From assembly GCF_004745645.1 (NCBI RefSeq), contig NZ_SRMB01000005.1, positions 62,001 through 126,000 of the forward strand: a stretch of 64,000 bases of DNA. Reading direction: 5' to 3'. Below, in pieces: positions 34,173 to 42,633 of the stretch. This stretch comes from Hymenobacter metallicola (GTDB lineage: Bacteria > Bacteroidota > Bacteroidia > Cytophagales > Hymenobacteraceae). The position numbers and the translations under genes were made by a program. Under the pieces are notes generated by a model. That model saw only the letters and a program-made list of their open reading frames with translations, searched no databases and was not told the DNA's origin. Position 1 is the first letter of the stretch. Every line of letters begins with the position of its first letter.

Positions 34173-35699
34173 TCAGTTGAAATCGACGGCGTTGACAAAG
34201 AACACGTCACGGCCGTGCCAGTTGGCGGCGCGCACGTGCTGGTAGCCAAAAGCCAGAAACCGCCCGCCGTACCAGGCCTGCATGCCGCCGTGGGTAGTGC
34301 CCGATGGTTTTTCCTTCACGTTGGGCGTCAACGTGGTGGCAATAGGCACCAGCAAATCATTCGGGGCCGGGGCCGTGCGGTCAATGACTTTGTAGCGGAT
34401 TTCCTGGTCATCCAAGTACGCCAGGGCAAACCGGCGCCCATCGGGCAGAGCTTGCACCCGCACCATTTCCTGCAAAGAAACACTTTCCACATCCTTTAGC
34501 ACGAAGGTGTTGTCCCAGAGCAAGTTGCCCCGCCGGTCAAATCCGCAGATAATGGCGTGCGTGGTTCGGTAGCCGTCGAAGTTGCGCGGTAAGCTGCTGC
34601 CGGGCCCGTACCAATAGTTGCTGTACCGATAATGGGGGTAGTAGATTTCGGCGACCATCACGTAGCCTTCCGGGCTGGGCAGCAAATCGTGCATTAGCAG
34701 GCGGTAGTGCAGCCGAAATTCGCGGGCGGCCGCCAGGCGCCGGGCCCCGCGCTGCCGTAGCCGGGCCTGCCGGTTGGGGCTCATGAAGTCAAAGAAATGC
34801 TTCAGGTTCAGAAAGTCGTAGAAGCGCAGCGAGGACCGCACGCCCGTGGGCGTCAGGCCCTGGGTGAGGTCGGTGGCAAACAGGCCCTGGGAAAACCGGT
34901 TGTCGCGCAGGGTGTAGGTGCCGGCCATCAGGCGGTTGGTCGAGTCGCCGGTGCTAAGCTGGGCCGTAATCAGGCTGCGGTTGCTTTCGGCCTGCACAAA
35001 TTCGCTGTGGAGCAGCTTGCCCTGGGGCGAAATCTGCTTGACCTGCAGACGGGATTTTACGCCGTTGGTTTGGCTGACCACAAACTTGATTTGCTTGGCT
35101 ACCGAGTCGGCCAGAAAGGTCAGCTGGCTGTCGAGCGGTTCGTAGACGGCGGGCAGAAACTGAAACTCGCCCGACTGCAGGTTCAGCATCAGGGCCGTGA
35201 GGTGCTGCTCGATTTGCACCGTCACGAAGACGTTGCCATCGAGCACTTTCATGCCGAAGATCTGGTGGTTGATTTTCGTGTCGTAGGTAGAGGAGCGGAT
35301 TTCGCCGGTGCGGCTGTTCAGCGCCGCAACCCAGAGTTTATTGGCCAGAAAATCGTCCTGAAACAAGGCGTATACCATCGTTCCTTCGGCGCACATCCGC
35401 GACAGGTAGAACCGTTCGGGTACTTCCAGGGGCTTCGTCCAGCGGGTGTGCAGGGCGTGGTCCAGCTTCTGAAACGTGTAGGTGCTATTGCGGGAAAGCC
35501 GGGGCTCACGCTCAATGAGCAGCACGGCGCTGCTGTCTTCGGGAATAGCCAACACGTCCACGTCACTGGAATACGTTTCCAGGTCGAGTTCCAGCCTGGC
35601 GGTTTGCCGGGGCGCATCCGCGGGTACATCCTGGGCCCGCAGCTGGCCGGGCAAAGCCGCCAACATCAGCAGAAGGAGGCCGAGTAGGGTTTGTTTCAT
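34173..35699 (-). CDS. Secreted protein of unknown function, beta-propeller-like
   Basis: 508 residues from MKQTLLGLLLL at 35699; the frame begins 22 codons earlier with no signal features. Signal peptide about 1-22 (LPGQLRAQ). The mature protein consists of repeated short strand segments (SSAVLLIEREPRLSR, MVYALFQDDFLANKLWVAAL, GNVFVTVQIEQHLTALMLNL, GYVMVAEIYYPHY, GRRFALAYLDDQEIRYKV), suggesting a beta-propeller, but I cannot name a family. No catalytic motif is visible. Gap to the DUF4252 gene is 67 bp. Probably periplasmic or outer-membrane associated. Confidence 0.8.
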   Translation of the reverse strand: MKQTLLGLLLLMLAALPGQLRAQDVPADAPRQTARLELDLETYSSDVDVLAIPEDSSAVLLIEREPRLSRNSTYTFQKLDHALHTRWTKPLEVPERFYLSRMCAEGTMVYALFQDDFLANKLWVAALNSRTGEIRSSTYDTKINHQIFGMKVLDGNVFVTVQIEQHLTALMLNLQSGEFQFLPAVYEPLDSQLTFLADSVAKQIKFVVSQTNGVKSRLQVKQISPQGKLLHSEFVQAESNRSLITAQLSTGDSTNRLMAGTYTLRDNRFSQGLFATDLTQGLTPTGVRSSLRFYDFLNLKHFFDFMSPNRQARLRQRGARRLAAAREFRLHYRLLMHDLLPSPEGYVMVAEIYYPHYRYSNYWYGPGSSLPRNFDGYRTTHAIICGFDRRGNLLWDNTFVLKDVESVSLQEMVRVQALPDGRRFALAYLDDQEIRYKVIDRTAPAPNDLLVPIATTLTPNVKEKPSGTTHGGMQAWYGGRFLAFGYQHVRAANWHGRDVFFVNAVDFN

Positions 35700-35850
35700 A
35701 AGAACCATCGGGCAGGGCACCGCGCCAGTATCAGGTAAGGGGAAGATACGACGAAGGCCAGACAATAGCCACGCGTCGTACTATGCCTGATGCCGCGTTT
35801 CGTCATTTTGCACACAACATCCGGCGAATCGTATTCTGTTCAGGCCCGCA

Positions 35851-35886
35851 AAAAAACCTGGCCCTCCAGAAAAGACCAGGTTTTGG
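35851..35886. terminator. Terminator downstream of the EVE gene
   Basis: Hairpin AAAACCTGG/CCAGGTTTT with a 14-nt loop, flanked by A- and T-runs. Confidence 0.6.
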
Positions 35887-35910
35887 CAAAAAATGGGAAG
35901 TGGGAACAGG

Positions 35911-36318
35911 CTAGCTGCCCAGCTCCAGCAGCACGTCAAACTCCTCGGCGCGCAGGGGCATTACGCTCAGGCGCGACTGGCGCAGCAGCCCGATCTGGCC
36001 CAGGCGGCTGTCTTGCTTGATCTGTTCGAGCCGGACGGGCCGGGCCAGGGCCTGCTGGGGGCGTAGCTCCACGGCTACCCAGCCACTGCCGGCTTCGGCC
36101 GTTGCGTCGGGGGCGGCGGCTTGGCTAACCTCGGCAATGCCCACCACGGTTTTTTCGGTTACGCTGTGGTAAAATAACACCAGGTCGCCGGGCTGCATCT
36201 GCTGCAGGTAGTTGCGGGCCTGAAAATTACGCACCCCGGTCCAGTCGGTGCGGCCGTCTTGGGTGAAGTTCTGCCAGGAGTAGGCGCTGGGTTCTGATTT
36301 TACGAGCCAGTAATTCAT
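35911..36318 (-). CDS. EVE domain protein
   Basis: 135 residues that match a full EVE domain (PUA-like): YWLVKSEPSAYSW, WTGVRNFQARNYLQQM, GDLVLFYHS, GIAEVSQAA, LSVMPLRAEEFDVLLELG. EVE domains are thought to bind modified bases in DNA or RNA and occur as single-domain proteins in many bacteria and in eukaryotic THYN1. No partner in an operon is visible; upstream is a lipoprotein gene with a terminator between. With the SRA-YDG protein at 25.8 kb it is the second modified-base reader type in this window, though nothing links them. Family call firm. Confidence 0.95.
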   Translation of the reverse strand: MNYWLVKSEPSAYSWQNFTQDGRTDWTGVRNFQARNYLQQMQPGDLVLFYHSVTEKTVVGIAEVSQAAAPDATAEAGSGWVAVELRPQQALARPVRLEQIKQDSRLGQIGLLRQSRLSVMPLRAEEFDVLLELGS

Positions 36319-36340
36319 GAAAGCAAAAAGAAAGCAAAGG

Positions 36341-36397
36341 AAAAGCCCGGCAAAAGAAGACTGAAAAATGTTCAGTTCAGCTTTTGTCGGGCTTTTT
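36341..36397 (-). terminator. Terminator between the small lipoprotein and EVE genes
   Basis: Stem AAAAGCCCGGCAAAAG/CTTTTGTCGGGCTTTT with one G-T pair and an internal hairpin CTGAA/TTCAG. Confidence 0.75.
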
Positions 36398-36424
36398 ATC
36401 CGGTTGCCCCGGCGTCGAACCAGG

Positions 36425-36838
36425 CTATTCTACCCGCCGCACGTAGAGCACGTCGTTTTGGATCGAAATCAACTGCAGGCCGTAGCTGATGCTTTTGCCG
36501 CTGGGCGTAATGCGGAACGTGCTGTTGTCTTCCGTAATCCAGAGGCCGGGGTAAATGGCAATACCATCGGTAGGCGAGGGGCCCCGCCCGGTAAAAACAC
36601 CGTTTTCATCGAACCGAAACCCATTGCGGGGCCAGGAAGCGGGAAACGCGTAGGTATCGGGGCGGAATACTTTAATGTCGCTGCCGGGCTGCTCTTCCTC
36701 CCACGACTCCACCCAGTTGCGCCCCTGGATCTGGGAATCAAAGGAGGCTTGGGTAACAATTGGAGCAGTAGGATCGGACTCTTTGGAGCAGCTACCCAGC
36801 AGAAGCAGGGCGCTAAGCGAAAAAAGCAAGAGGCGCAT
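36425..36838 (-). CDS. Small lipoprotein, lipocalin-like (paralog 1)
   Basis: 137 residues from MRLLLFSLS, four codons into the frame; lipobox LLLLGSC. The sequence WVESWEEEQPGSDIKVFRP, DTYAFPASWPRNGFRFDENG, VFTGRGPSPTDGIAIYPGLW and a closing VLYVRRVE is beta-rich like Bacteroidota lipocalin/META-type lipoproteins. The gene at 36922-37317 is a clear paralog. Neither has a recognisable ligand motif. Location: outer membrane or periplasm. Function unknown. Confidence 0.82.
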   Translation of the reverse strand: MRLLLFSLSALLLLGSCSKESDPTAPIVTQASFDSQIQGRNWVESWEEEQPGSDIKVFRPDTYAFPASWPRNGFRFDENGVFTGRGPSPTDGIAIYPGLWITEDNSTFRITPSGKSISYGLQLISIQNDVLYVRRVE

Positions 36839-36921
36839 AAAGCAGAACAAAAAATTGCGGGAGTATATAGACTAGATACTATAATAGGGGTGAAGGTTGC
36901 ACGGCGGCACCGCTTCTCTCG

Positions 36922-37317
36922 TTACTCCAGGCGGCGCACCTTCAGCACCCCGCTTTCCAACGACACAATTTCGAGCTTGTAGTCAGGGTCTTTTTTATCG
37001 TCGAGGCTGATGAGCAGAATAGTGCTGCCTTCGGCCTTCCACGTGCCCTTGCGGCCTTCCAGGCCGTCGGTAGGAGCAATGTCATATTGCGTAAACAGGC
37101 CGTTGTGGTCGAACTGGAACCCCGTGCGGCCCCGGGAAGGCGGGAAGGCGTAGGTATTGGGCCGGTACACCTGCACGTCGCCCTGGTCTTCCTCGTGGGC
37201 ATGCAGCCAGGTGCCTTCCAGCTGCTTGAGCCGGGGCGTCGAAGCCCGCGAATCGGTGTTGCAGGTGCCAGCCAGCAGAAACATACTCAGCGAAGCCAAT
37301 AAAGCCAGTAAGCGCAT
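36922..37317 (-). CDS. Small lipoprotein, lipocalin-like (paralog 2)
   Basis: 131 residues from MRLLALLAS (11 codons into the frame); lipobox FLLAGTC. It aligns with the neighbouring gene over most of its length: both have EEE/EED followed by VYRPNTYAFPPS, then a GFQFDHNGLFTQYDIAPTDG segment, and end in VRRLE. The pair is a tandem duplication with about 83 bp between the genes, both pointing the same way. They sit upstream of the EVE gene and back-to-back with the PolX-like gene. Function unknown. Confidence 0.82.
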   Translation of the reverse strand: MRLLALLASLSMFLLAGTCNTDSRASTPRLKQLEGTWLHAHEEDQGDVQVYRPNTYAFPPSRGRTGFQFDHNGLFTQYDIAPTDGLEGRKGTWKAEGSTILLISLDDKKDPDYKLEIVSLESGVLKVRRLE

Positions 37318-37394
37318 ACGAAAGACGAAAAGGAGAATAAACCTAGCCACTGCTCGGCAATGGGCCGTAGGAGCGAATGTACGACTTTGGCCCG

Positions 37395-37402
37395 TACCTT
37401 TG
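37395..37402 (+). promoter_or_regulatory. Candidate -7 element of the PolX-like gene
   Basis: TACCTTTG matches TAnnTTTG. If used, transcription starts near 37409, so the upstream in-frame ATG at 37360 cannot be the start, and the GTG at 37516 becomes the best candidate. Confidence 0.45.
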
Positions 37403-37515
37403 ACCAGCCACCCCCATCTGGTTTCGTTGTTAGCTGCCCGTTGCTTGCCGTCCGTTTCGGCAGTTCCGCCCCCCGGCTAACAACTGATAACCGACAACTA
37501 GCAACTACAAACGAA

Positions 37516-39261
37516 GTGGATAACCGCGCCCTTATTCGTGCTTTTCGCCTCGCCGCGTCGCTTATGGAGCTGCACGACGAGAATCCTTTCAAAATCCGGG
37601 CATACGAAGGCACCGCCGCTACGCTCGAGCGCCTGGAGCTGCCCGTGGCCGACATGGACCGCACTGGCCTGCCCGACCGCACGGGGCTGAGCAAGACGGC
37701 CGCGGCCAAAGTAGCCGAAATGCTGGATACGGGCACGTTTGAGGAGCTGCGCAAGCTCCTGGAAATTACCCCGCCCGGCGTGGTCGAAATGCTGGGTATC
37801 AAAGGCATCGGACCGAAGAAAATCCGGGCCCTGTGGCGGGAGCTGGGCATCGAAAGCCCCGAGAAACTGCGCGAGGCCGCCGAGCGGGACGAGGTGAGCA
37901 AGCTCAAGGGCTTTGGCAAGAAAACCCAGGACCTGATTCTGGCCGCCCTCGAATTCAACCAGGAAAGCCGGGGCAAGGTGCTCTACCCCCAGGCCGAAGA
38001 GCTGGCCGAGGACCTGGCCCGCCGCCTGCGCGAGGCGCTGCGCACCGAGTCGGTGGCCGTGGCCGGGGAAGTGCGCCGCCGCCTCGAAATCGTAGAAACC
38101 ATTGTGCTGGTGGCGGCTACTGCCCAGCCCTGGCAGGCCCACGAGCTGCTGAATGGCCTCGAGGGCCTCACGCCCGACCCGCAACGCTCCGGGCCCTTTG
38201 CCTGGCGCGGCACGGCCACGGCTTCGGGCGTGAAAGTGGAAGTGCAGCTGGTCAGCAAGGAAAACTTCGTCAACCAGCTGTTTCTGCTCTCCGCTACCGA
38301 TGCCCACCTGACCGAGCCCCTGGCCCACGCCGGCCGGGCCGGCACCCTGCGGCAACTGGTCAAGCAGGAAAAGTTTTACCAGGAAACGGCCATCTACGAA
38401 AAAGCCGGCCTGCAATACGTGGAGCCCGAGCTGCGCGAAGGTCTGGGCGAAGTAGCCCTGGCCCAGGAAAAAAAGCTGCCCCAGCTGCTGACCGAAGAAG
38501 ACCTGCGCGGCTCCCTGCACAACCACAGCACTTACTCCGACGGCGCCCACACCCTGCGGCAGATGGCCGAGTTTCTGCGCGACCAGGGCTACGAGTACCT
38601 GGGCATCTGCGACCATTCGCAGGCAGCCCACTACGCCAACGGCCTCAGCCCCGAGCGGGTGCGGCAGCAGCAGCGCGAAATCGACCAGCTAAATCAGGAG
38701 CTGGCTCCTTTCCGCATTTTCAAAGGCATTGAGAGCGACATTCTCGGCGACGGTTCGCTCGATTATTCCAACAACGTGCTCGAAAGCTTCGACTTCATCG
38801 TGGCCTCGGTGCACAGCAATCTGCGCATGGATGAGCGCAAAGCCACCGAGCGGCTGCTGCGGGCCATTGCCAACCCCTACACCACCATGCTGGGCCACCC
38901 CACGGGCCGGCTGCTGCTACGCCGCGAAGGCTACCCCATCAACCACAAGGCCATTATCGACGCCTGTGCCCAACACAAGGTCATCATCGAAATCAATTCC
39001 AACCCCTGGCGGCTGGACCTGGACTGGCGCTGGGTGCGCTACGCCCTGGACCAAGGCGTGAAGCTCAGCATCAACCCCGACGCTCACCACACCGACGGCT
39101 ACGCTGACATGCGTTACGGCGTGATGATGGGCCGCAAGGGCGGGCTGACCAAGGACATGACCTTCAACGCCCTGAGTGCGGAGGAAATGGCTGCCTATTT
39201 TGCCGAGCGCAAGGCCAATATTACCCCGCCCCTGGAATTTAAAGACTCCCTATTTGGGTAA
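37516..39261 (+). CDS. PolX-family PHP protein with apparently inactive polymerase domain
   Basis: 581 residues from GTG 37516 (VDNRALIRAFRLAASLMELH), the start expected for the family. Helix-hairpin-helix segments (GIKGIGPKKIRALW, LKGFGKKTQDLIL) precede the nucleotidyltransferase domain. In active PolX its palm reads GSxRRxxExxxDxD; here the same region reads GEVRRRLEIVETIV, so both catalytic aspartates are lost, and the third aspartate is Glu (VEVQLV). The C-terminal PHP phosphoesterase (about 335-570) looks intact: LHNHSTYSDG, ICDHSQ, KGIESDIL, ASVHS, LGHPTGR, NPDAHH. The protein probably acts as a PHP nuclease (3'-5' exonuclease or AP endonuclease) in DNA repair rather than as a polymerase. 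Inference from alignment by eye. Confidence 0.88.
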   Translation: MDNRALIRAFRLAASLMELHDENPFKIRAYEGTAATLERLELPVADMDRTGLPDRTGLSKTAAAKVAEMLDTGTFEELRKLLEITPPGVVEMLGIKGIGPKKIRALWRELGIESPEKLREAAERDEVSKLKGFGKKTQDLILAALEFNQESRGKVLYPQAEELAEDLARRLREALRTESVAVAGEVRRRLEIVETIVLVAATAQPWQAHELLNGLEGLTPDPQRSGPFAWRGTATASGVKVEVQLVSKENFVNQLFLLSATDAHLTEPLAHAGRAGTLRQLVKQEKFYQETAIYEKAGLQYVEPELREGLGEVALAQEKKLPQLLTEEDLRGSLHNHSTYSDGAHTLRQMAEFLRDQGYEYLGICDHSQAAHYANGLSPERVRQQQREIDQLNQELAPFRIFKGIESDILGDGSLDYSNNVLESFDFIVASVHSNLRMDERKATERLLRAIANPYTTMLGHPTGRLLLRREGYPINHKAIIDACAQHKVIIEINSNPWRLDLDWRWVRYALDQGVKLSINPDAHHTDGYADMRYGVMMGRKGGLTKDMTFNALSAEEMAAYFAERKANITPPLEFKDSLFG

Positions 39262-39303
39262 TAGTACGGGTCGGCTACGTCCAGCCGGCCGTGAGTAGCT
39301 TGT

Positions 39304-40293
39304 ATGAAAATTCTGGTTCTGCGCTTTTCTTCCATCGGTGATATTGTGCTGACAACGCCCGTGGTGCGGGCGCTAAAGCAGCAGGTGCCCGGAGCACAGG
39401 TGCATTTTTGCACCAAACCTGCCTACCGCAGCCTTATCGAACCCAACCCCTACATCGACAAAGCGCACTACCTGACCGGCACCCTGGGCGAGTTGGTGGC
39501 CGAGTTGCGGCAGGAGCGGTTCGACTATGTCGTCGATTTGCACAACAACCTGCGCACCAGTATCCTGAAGCTGCGCCTGGGCGTGAAATCGGCCAGCTTC
39601 GACAAGCTCAACGGGCAGAAATGGCTGCTGGTGAATACCAAAGTAGATCTGCTGCCGCGGGTGCACATCGTGGAGCGTTACTTGGCCGCCGCCGCCGCCC
39701 TGGGGGTAACAGACGACAAACAGGGCCTGGATTACTTTATTCCCGAACAGGACGAGGTGAACGTGGCCACGCTGCCGGCGGGGTTTCAGCCGGGCTACGT
39801 CGCGTTTGCCATTGGGGCGCAGCACGCCACTAAGCGTTTGCCCACCGAGCGAATCATTGAATTGTGTGCCCAGCTCAACCGGCCCGTGGTGCTGCTCGGT
39901 GGCCCCGAGGACGAAAGCAACGGTCATATCGTGGAGCTGGCCTTTGAAAACAACCCCGCCTCGCGCACAACCATTTACAACGCCTGCGGCCACTACTCGC
40001 TAAACCAGTCGGCCTCGCTGGTGCGGCAGGCCCAGTTTGTCGTCAGCCACGACACCGGCCTGATGCACATTGCGGCCGCCTTTCACAAGGAGATTTTCAG
40101 CGTGTGGGGCAACACCGTACCCGAGTTTGGCATGTACCCCTACCGGACCGAGTTTCGGGTGCTCGAGGTGCGCGGGCTGCCGTGCCGTCCCTGCTCCAAA
40201 ATCGGCTACGCTAAGTGTCCGCAGGGGCATTTCAGGTGTATGCGCGACATAACGTTCGATCTGGATCTGCCGCCCAGCCACGACGGCCGGTAA
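39304..40293 (+). CDS. Glycosyltransferase family 9 (heptosyltransferase-like), second copy
   Basis: 329 residues. RFSSIGDIVLTTPVVRAL (about 7-24) is the GT9 N-terminal motif; VDLHNNLRTSIL, AFIGAQ-like AIGAQHATKRLPTERI, VLLGGPEDE and SHDTGLMHIAAAFHKEIFSVWG follow in order. C-terminal CRPCSKIGYAKCPQGHFRC resembles that of the GT9 at 27819-28856. It follows the PolX-like gene by 42 bp on the same strand and may be co-transcribed. Acceptor unknown, likely an envelope glycan or lipid. Confidence 0.93.
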   Translation: MKILVLRFSSIGDIVLTTPVVRALKQQVPGAQVHFCTKPAYRSLIEPNPYIDKAHYLTGTLGELVAELRQERFDYVVDLHNNLRTSILKLRLGVKSASFDKLNGQKWLLVNTKVDLLPRVHIVERYLAAAAALGVTDDKQGLDYFIPEQDEVNVATLPAGFQPGYVAFAIGAQHATKRLPTERIIELCAQLNRPVVLLGGPEDESNGHIVELAFENNPASRTTIYNACGHYSLNQSASLVRQAQFVVSHDTGLMHIAAAFHKEIFSVWGNTVPEFGMYPYRTEFRVLEVRGLPCRPCSKIGYAKCPQGHFRCMRDITFDLDLPPSHDGR

Positions 40294-40388
40294 GCTCGGC
40301 CACGACAGCTGGGATACGCGGCGACAATTGGTTACCTTTTGCCTTTCCGCCCGGCGGTGGTTGCCGTTTGGGTCTAACGACTAGTTCC

Positions 40389-40844
40389 ATGCTGGCAGAT
40401 AAACACGTGCTGGTGCGCGTCGGCCCCGAGGCATTGCAAGCCGATGTGCAGGCCGGGCGCCACACCTTTATTGTGGACGAGCCTACCGAGGTGGGCGGGC
40501 AAGACCGGGGGCCCACGCCCTACGACTTATTGCTCAGCGCCCTGGGCGCCTGCACCGCCATTACGCTCCGCCTCTACGCCACCCAGAAAAAATGGCCGCT
40601 CGAAGGCATAGAAGTGCGGCTGAGTCATCAGCGCGTGCACGAGCACGACTGTGAGAAGTGTGAGCAGCCGGGGCAGATGCTGGAGGAAGTCACCAAGGAA
40701 CTGCGCCTGCTCGGCCCCCTGACCGAGGAGCAGCGCCAGCGCCTGGAGGCAATTTCCCAGAAGTGCCCGGTGCAGAAAACCCTGATGAGCGGCCTGCGCA
40801 TTGTCACGCGGCTGGTACCTGAAACCGAATTTCTTACCTCTTAA
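40389..40844 (+). CDS. OsmC/Ohr family protein
   Basis: 151 residues from ATG 40389; the frame is open 58 codons further up inside the GT9 gene but MLADKHVLVRVG is the usual start. The two redox cysteines are in LSALGACTAITLRLYA (about 53-68) and ISQKCPVQKTL (about 131-141). The family reduces organic hydroperoxides with thiols; this member is closer to the YhfA-like branch than to Ohr. A zinc-finger gene follows 13 bp later and is likely in the same operon. Cytoplasmic. Confidence 0.92.
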   Translation: MLADKHVLVRVGPEALQADVQAGRHTFIVDEPTEVGGQDRGPTPYDLLLSALGACTAITLRLYATQKKWPLEGIEVRLSHQRVHEHDCEKCEQPGQMLEEVTKELRLLGPLTEEQRQRLEAISQKCPVQKTLMSGLRIVTRLVPETEFLTS

Positions 40845-40857
40845 AACGTGTTGCTCT

Positions 40858-41121
40858 ATGGCCCTTTGTCAGCATTTGCAGGCTATTGAACCCATTATTC
40901 CGGCGGCTGCCTACAGCTGCGCCGAGTGCCTAGCGCTGGGCGACACCTGGGTGCACCTGCGCGTGTGTCAAAGCTGCGGCCACGTCGGCTGCTGCGACTC
41001 GTCTAAGAACAAGCACGCCACCCAGCATTTTCGGGCCACCCAGCACCCGGTGGTTACCTCCGCCGAGCCCGGTGAGCAATGGGCCTGGTGCTACCAGGAT
41101 CAGGCTATGGCCGAATATTAG
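40858..41121 (+). CDS. UBP-type zinc-finger protein
   Basis: 87 residues from ATG 40858. A complete ZnF-UBP: CQHL near the N-terminus, CAEC, WVHLRVCQSCGHVGCCDSS and KHATQHFRATQHPVV, with the Cys and His residues that bind zinc. In eukaryotes this domain binds the C-terminus of ubiquitin; bacterial stand-alone copies are common in Bacteroidota and Actinobacteria and have no known ligand. It follows the OsmC gene by 13 bp, suggesting a link to oxidative-stress response. Short but real: typical length for bacterial members. Confidence 0.9.
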   Translation: MALCQHLQAIEPIIPAAAYSCAECLALGDTWVHLRVCQSCGHVGCCDSSKNKHATQHFRATQHPVVTSAEPGEQWAWCYQDQAMAEY

Positions 41122-41230
41122 TTGCCTTCAGCTCTGCTGGCGCAGAAAGCATTGGAAAGTGAACAAACGTCTCCTGGTGAGCCTGAACGCCGAAGTTATT
41201 CTTCTAAAATGAGCTGATGCTTGGAAAGAG

Positions 41231-41268
41231 GAAAGCCCTTACTCGTTGTGCTACGAGTAAGGGCTTTC
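41231..41268. terminator. Hairpin terminator after the zinc-finger gene
   Basis: 16-bp stem GAAAGCCCTTACTCGT/ACGAGTAAGGGCTTTC, loop TGTGCT; only a short T-run on the plus strand. Confidence 0.7.
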
Positions 41269-41289
41269 TGGTAAAAGGGCGGGGACTAC

Positions 41290-41341
41290 GGCGCCGAGTG
41301 AGTCATTGCAAGCAATGCGAAGCAATGACTCACTCGGCGCC
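41290..41341. repeat. 20-bp perfect inverted repeat (REP-like hairpin)
   Basis: Arms 41290-41309 and 41322-41341 are exact complements of 20 bp, loop AAGCAATGCGAA. Contains the ATTGC...GCAAT motif also seen in REP-type repeats. It lies 18 bp downstream of the end of serS. It may be a transposable REP-type element rather than a terminator since it lacks T-runs. Confidence 0.6.
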
Positions 41342-41358
41342 TCGCGAAAACAGGTTGT

Positions 41359-42633
41359 CTACCCGATTTTGCTGAACCCGCAGTAGCTGTGCAGCACTTC
41401 CGGCAGCTGAATGCCGTCTTCCGCCTGATTGTTTTCCAGGAGGGCTGCTACAATGCGAGGCAGGGCCAGGGCCGAGCCATTGAGCGTATGAAGCAGCTGG
41501 GTTTTGCCATTGTCGCCGCGGTAACGCAGCTTGAGGCGGTTGGCTTGGTAGGTTTCAAAGTTCGAGGCCGAGCTTACTTCCAGCCACCGCTGCTGGGCGG
41601 CACTCCACACCTCCAGGTCGAAGGTCAGGGCCGAGGTAAAGCCCATGTCGCCGCCGCAGAGGCGCAGCACGCGGTAGGGTAGCTCTAGCTTCTGCAGCAG
41701 CCCTTCGATGTGGACCACCATGCCGTCGAGGGCCGCGTAGCTGTCTTCGGGCTTGGTAATCTGCACGATTTCGACCTTGTCGAACTGGTGCAGGCGGTTG
41801 AGGCCGCGCACGTGGGCGCCCCACGAACCCGCCTCGCGGCGGAAGCAGGGCGTGTAGCCGGCATTGCGCACCGGCAGCTGGTCGGGGGCAATGATTTCGT
41901 TGCGGTAGAGGTTGGTAATGGGCACCTCGGCCGTCGGAATCAGGTACAGGTCGTCGGCCGTGGAGTGGTACATCTGGCCTTCCTTGTCGGGTAGCTGGCC
42001 CGTGCCGTAGCCGCTGGCCTCGTTCACCAGAATCGGGGGCTGGATTTCAGTATAGCCGGCATTGCGGGCCTCATCCAGAAAAAAGTTAATCAGGGCGCGC
42101 TGTAGGCGGGCGCCCTGCCCTTTATACACCGGGAAACCGGCGCCGGTAATCTTATTGCCCAGCGCAAAGTCAATGATGTCGTACTGCTCGATAAGCTCCC
42201 AGTGGGGCTTGGCCGTAGCGGGCAGCTCGGGCTTGGTGCCTACTTCGCGCACGACTTCGTTGTCGTCGGCCGAGCGGCCTTCCGGTACGCTGCTGTGGGG
42301 CACGTTGGGCAGTTTGTACAAGGTTTGCTGCAGGGCTTCCTCTACCTGTACCAGTTCGTCAGAATGGGTTTTGGTCAGCTGCTTAAGCTCGGCGGTGCGG
42401 GCCTTTAGAGTTTCGGCCCCGGCTTTATCGCCGCTTTTCATCAACCCCCCGATTTGCCGGGCCAGGTCATTGGCTTCGGCCTGGGCTTGGTCGTGCTCAG
42501 TTTGCAGCTGTTTGCGGCGCTGGTCCAGGTTCAAGATGGCCGAAACATCCGCTTCCGCCGTTTTATAGTGTCTTTTGGCTAGGCCGGCCAAGACCAGCTC
42601 GGTATTATCTCGCAGAACAGAAACTTGCAGCAT
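41359..42633 (-). CDS. serS: Serine--tRNA ligase
   Basis: 424 residues from MLQVSVLRDNTE; in-frame ATGs further up lie in the leader. N-terminal coiled-coil arm (about 25-110), which holds the variable arm of tRNA-Ser, then the class II core: motif 2 (TPCFRREAGSWGAHVRGLNR) and motif 3 (LNGSALALPRIVAALLENNQ). It charges tRNA-Ser and tRNA-Sec with serine. A -7 element (TACTTTTG) is at 42663-42670. The gene is monocistronic, with a REP-like repeat just downstream. Confidence 0.98.
   Translation of the reverse strand: MLQVSVLRDNTELVLAGLAKRHYKTAEADVSAILNLDQRRKQLQTEHDQAQAEANDLARQIGGLMKSGDKAGAETLKARTAELKQLTKTHSDELVQVEEALQQTLYKLPNVPHSSVPEGRSADDNEVVREVGTKPELPATAKPHWELIEQYDIIDFALGNKITGAGFPVYKGQGARLQRALINFFLDEARNAGYTEIQPPILVNEASGYGTGQLPDKEGQMYHSTADDLYLIPTAEVPITNLYRNEIIAPDQLPVRNAGYTPCFRREAGSWGAHVRGLNRLHQFDKVEIVQITKPEDSYAALDGMVVHIEGLLQKLELPYRVLRLCGGDMGFTSALTFDLEVWSAAQQRWLEVSSASNFETYQANRLKLRYRGDNGKTQLLHTLNGSALALPRIVAALLENNQAEDGIQLPEVLHSYCGFSKIG

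Noticed and set aside
35790..36020. 76-codon plus frame over the EVE gene end
   Set aside because: Overlaps the EVE gene antisense and a terminator; no domain.
37360..37515. Upstream part of the PolX-like frame with an ATG
   Set aside because: A -7 element lies downstream of that ATG and the family starts with a DNR-like stretch matching the GTG at 37516.
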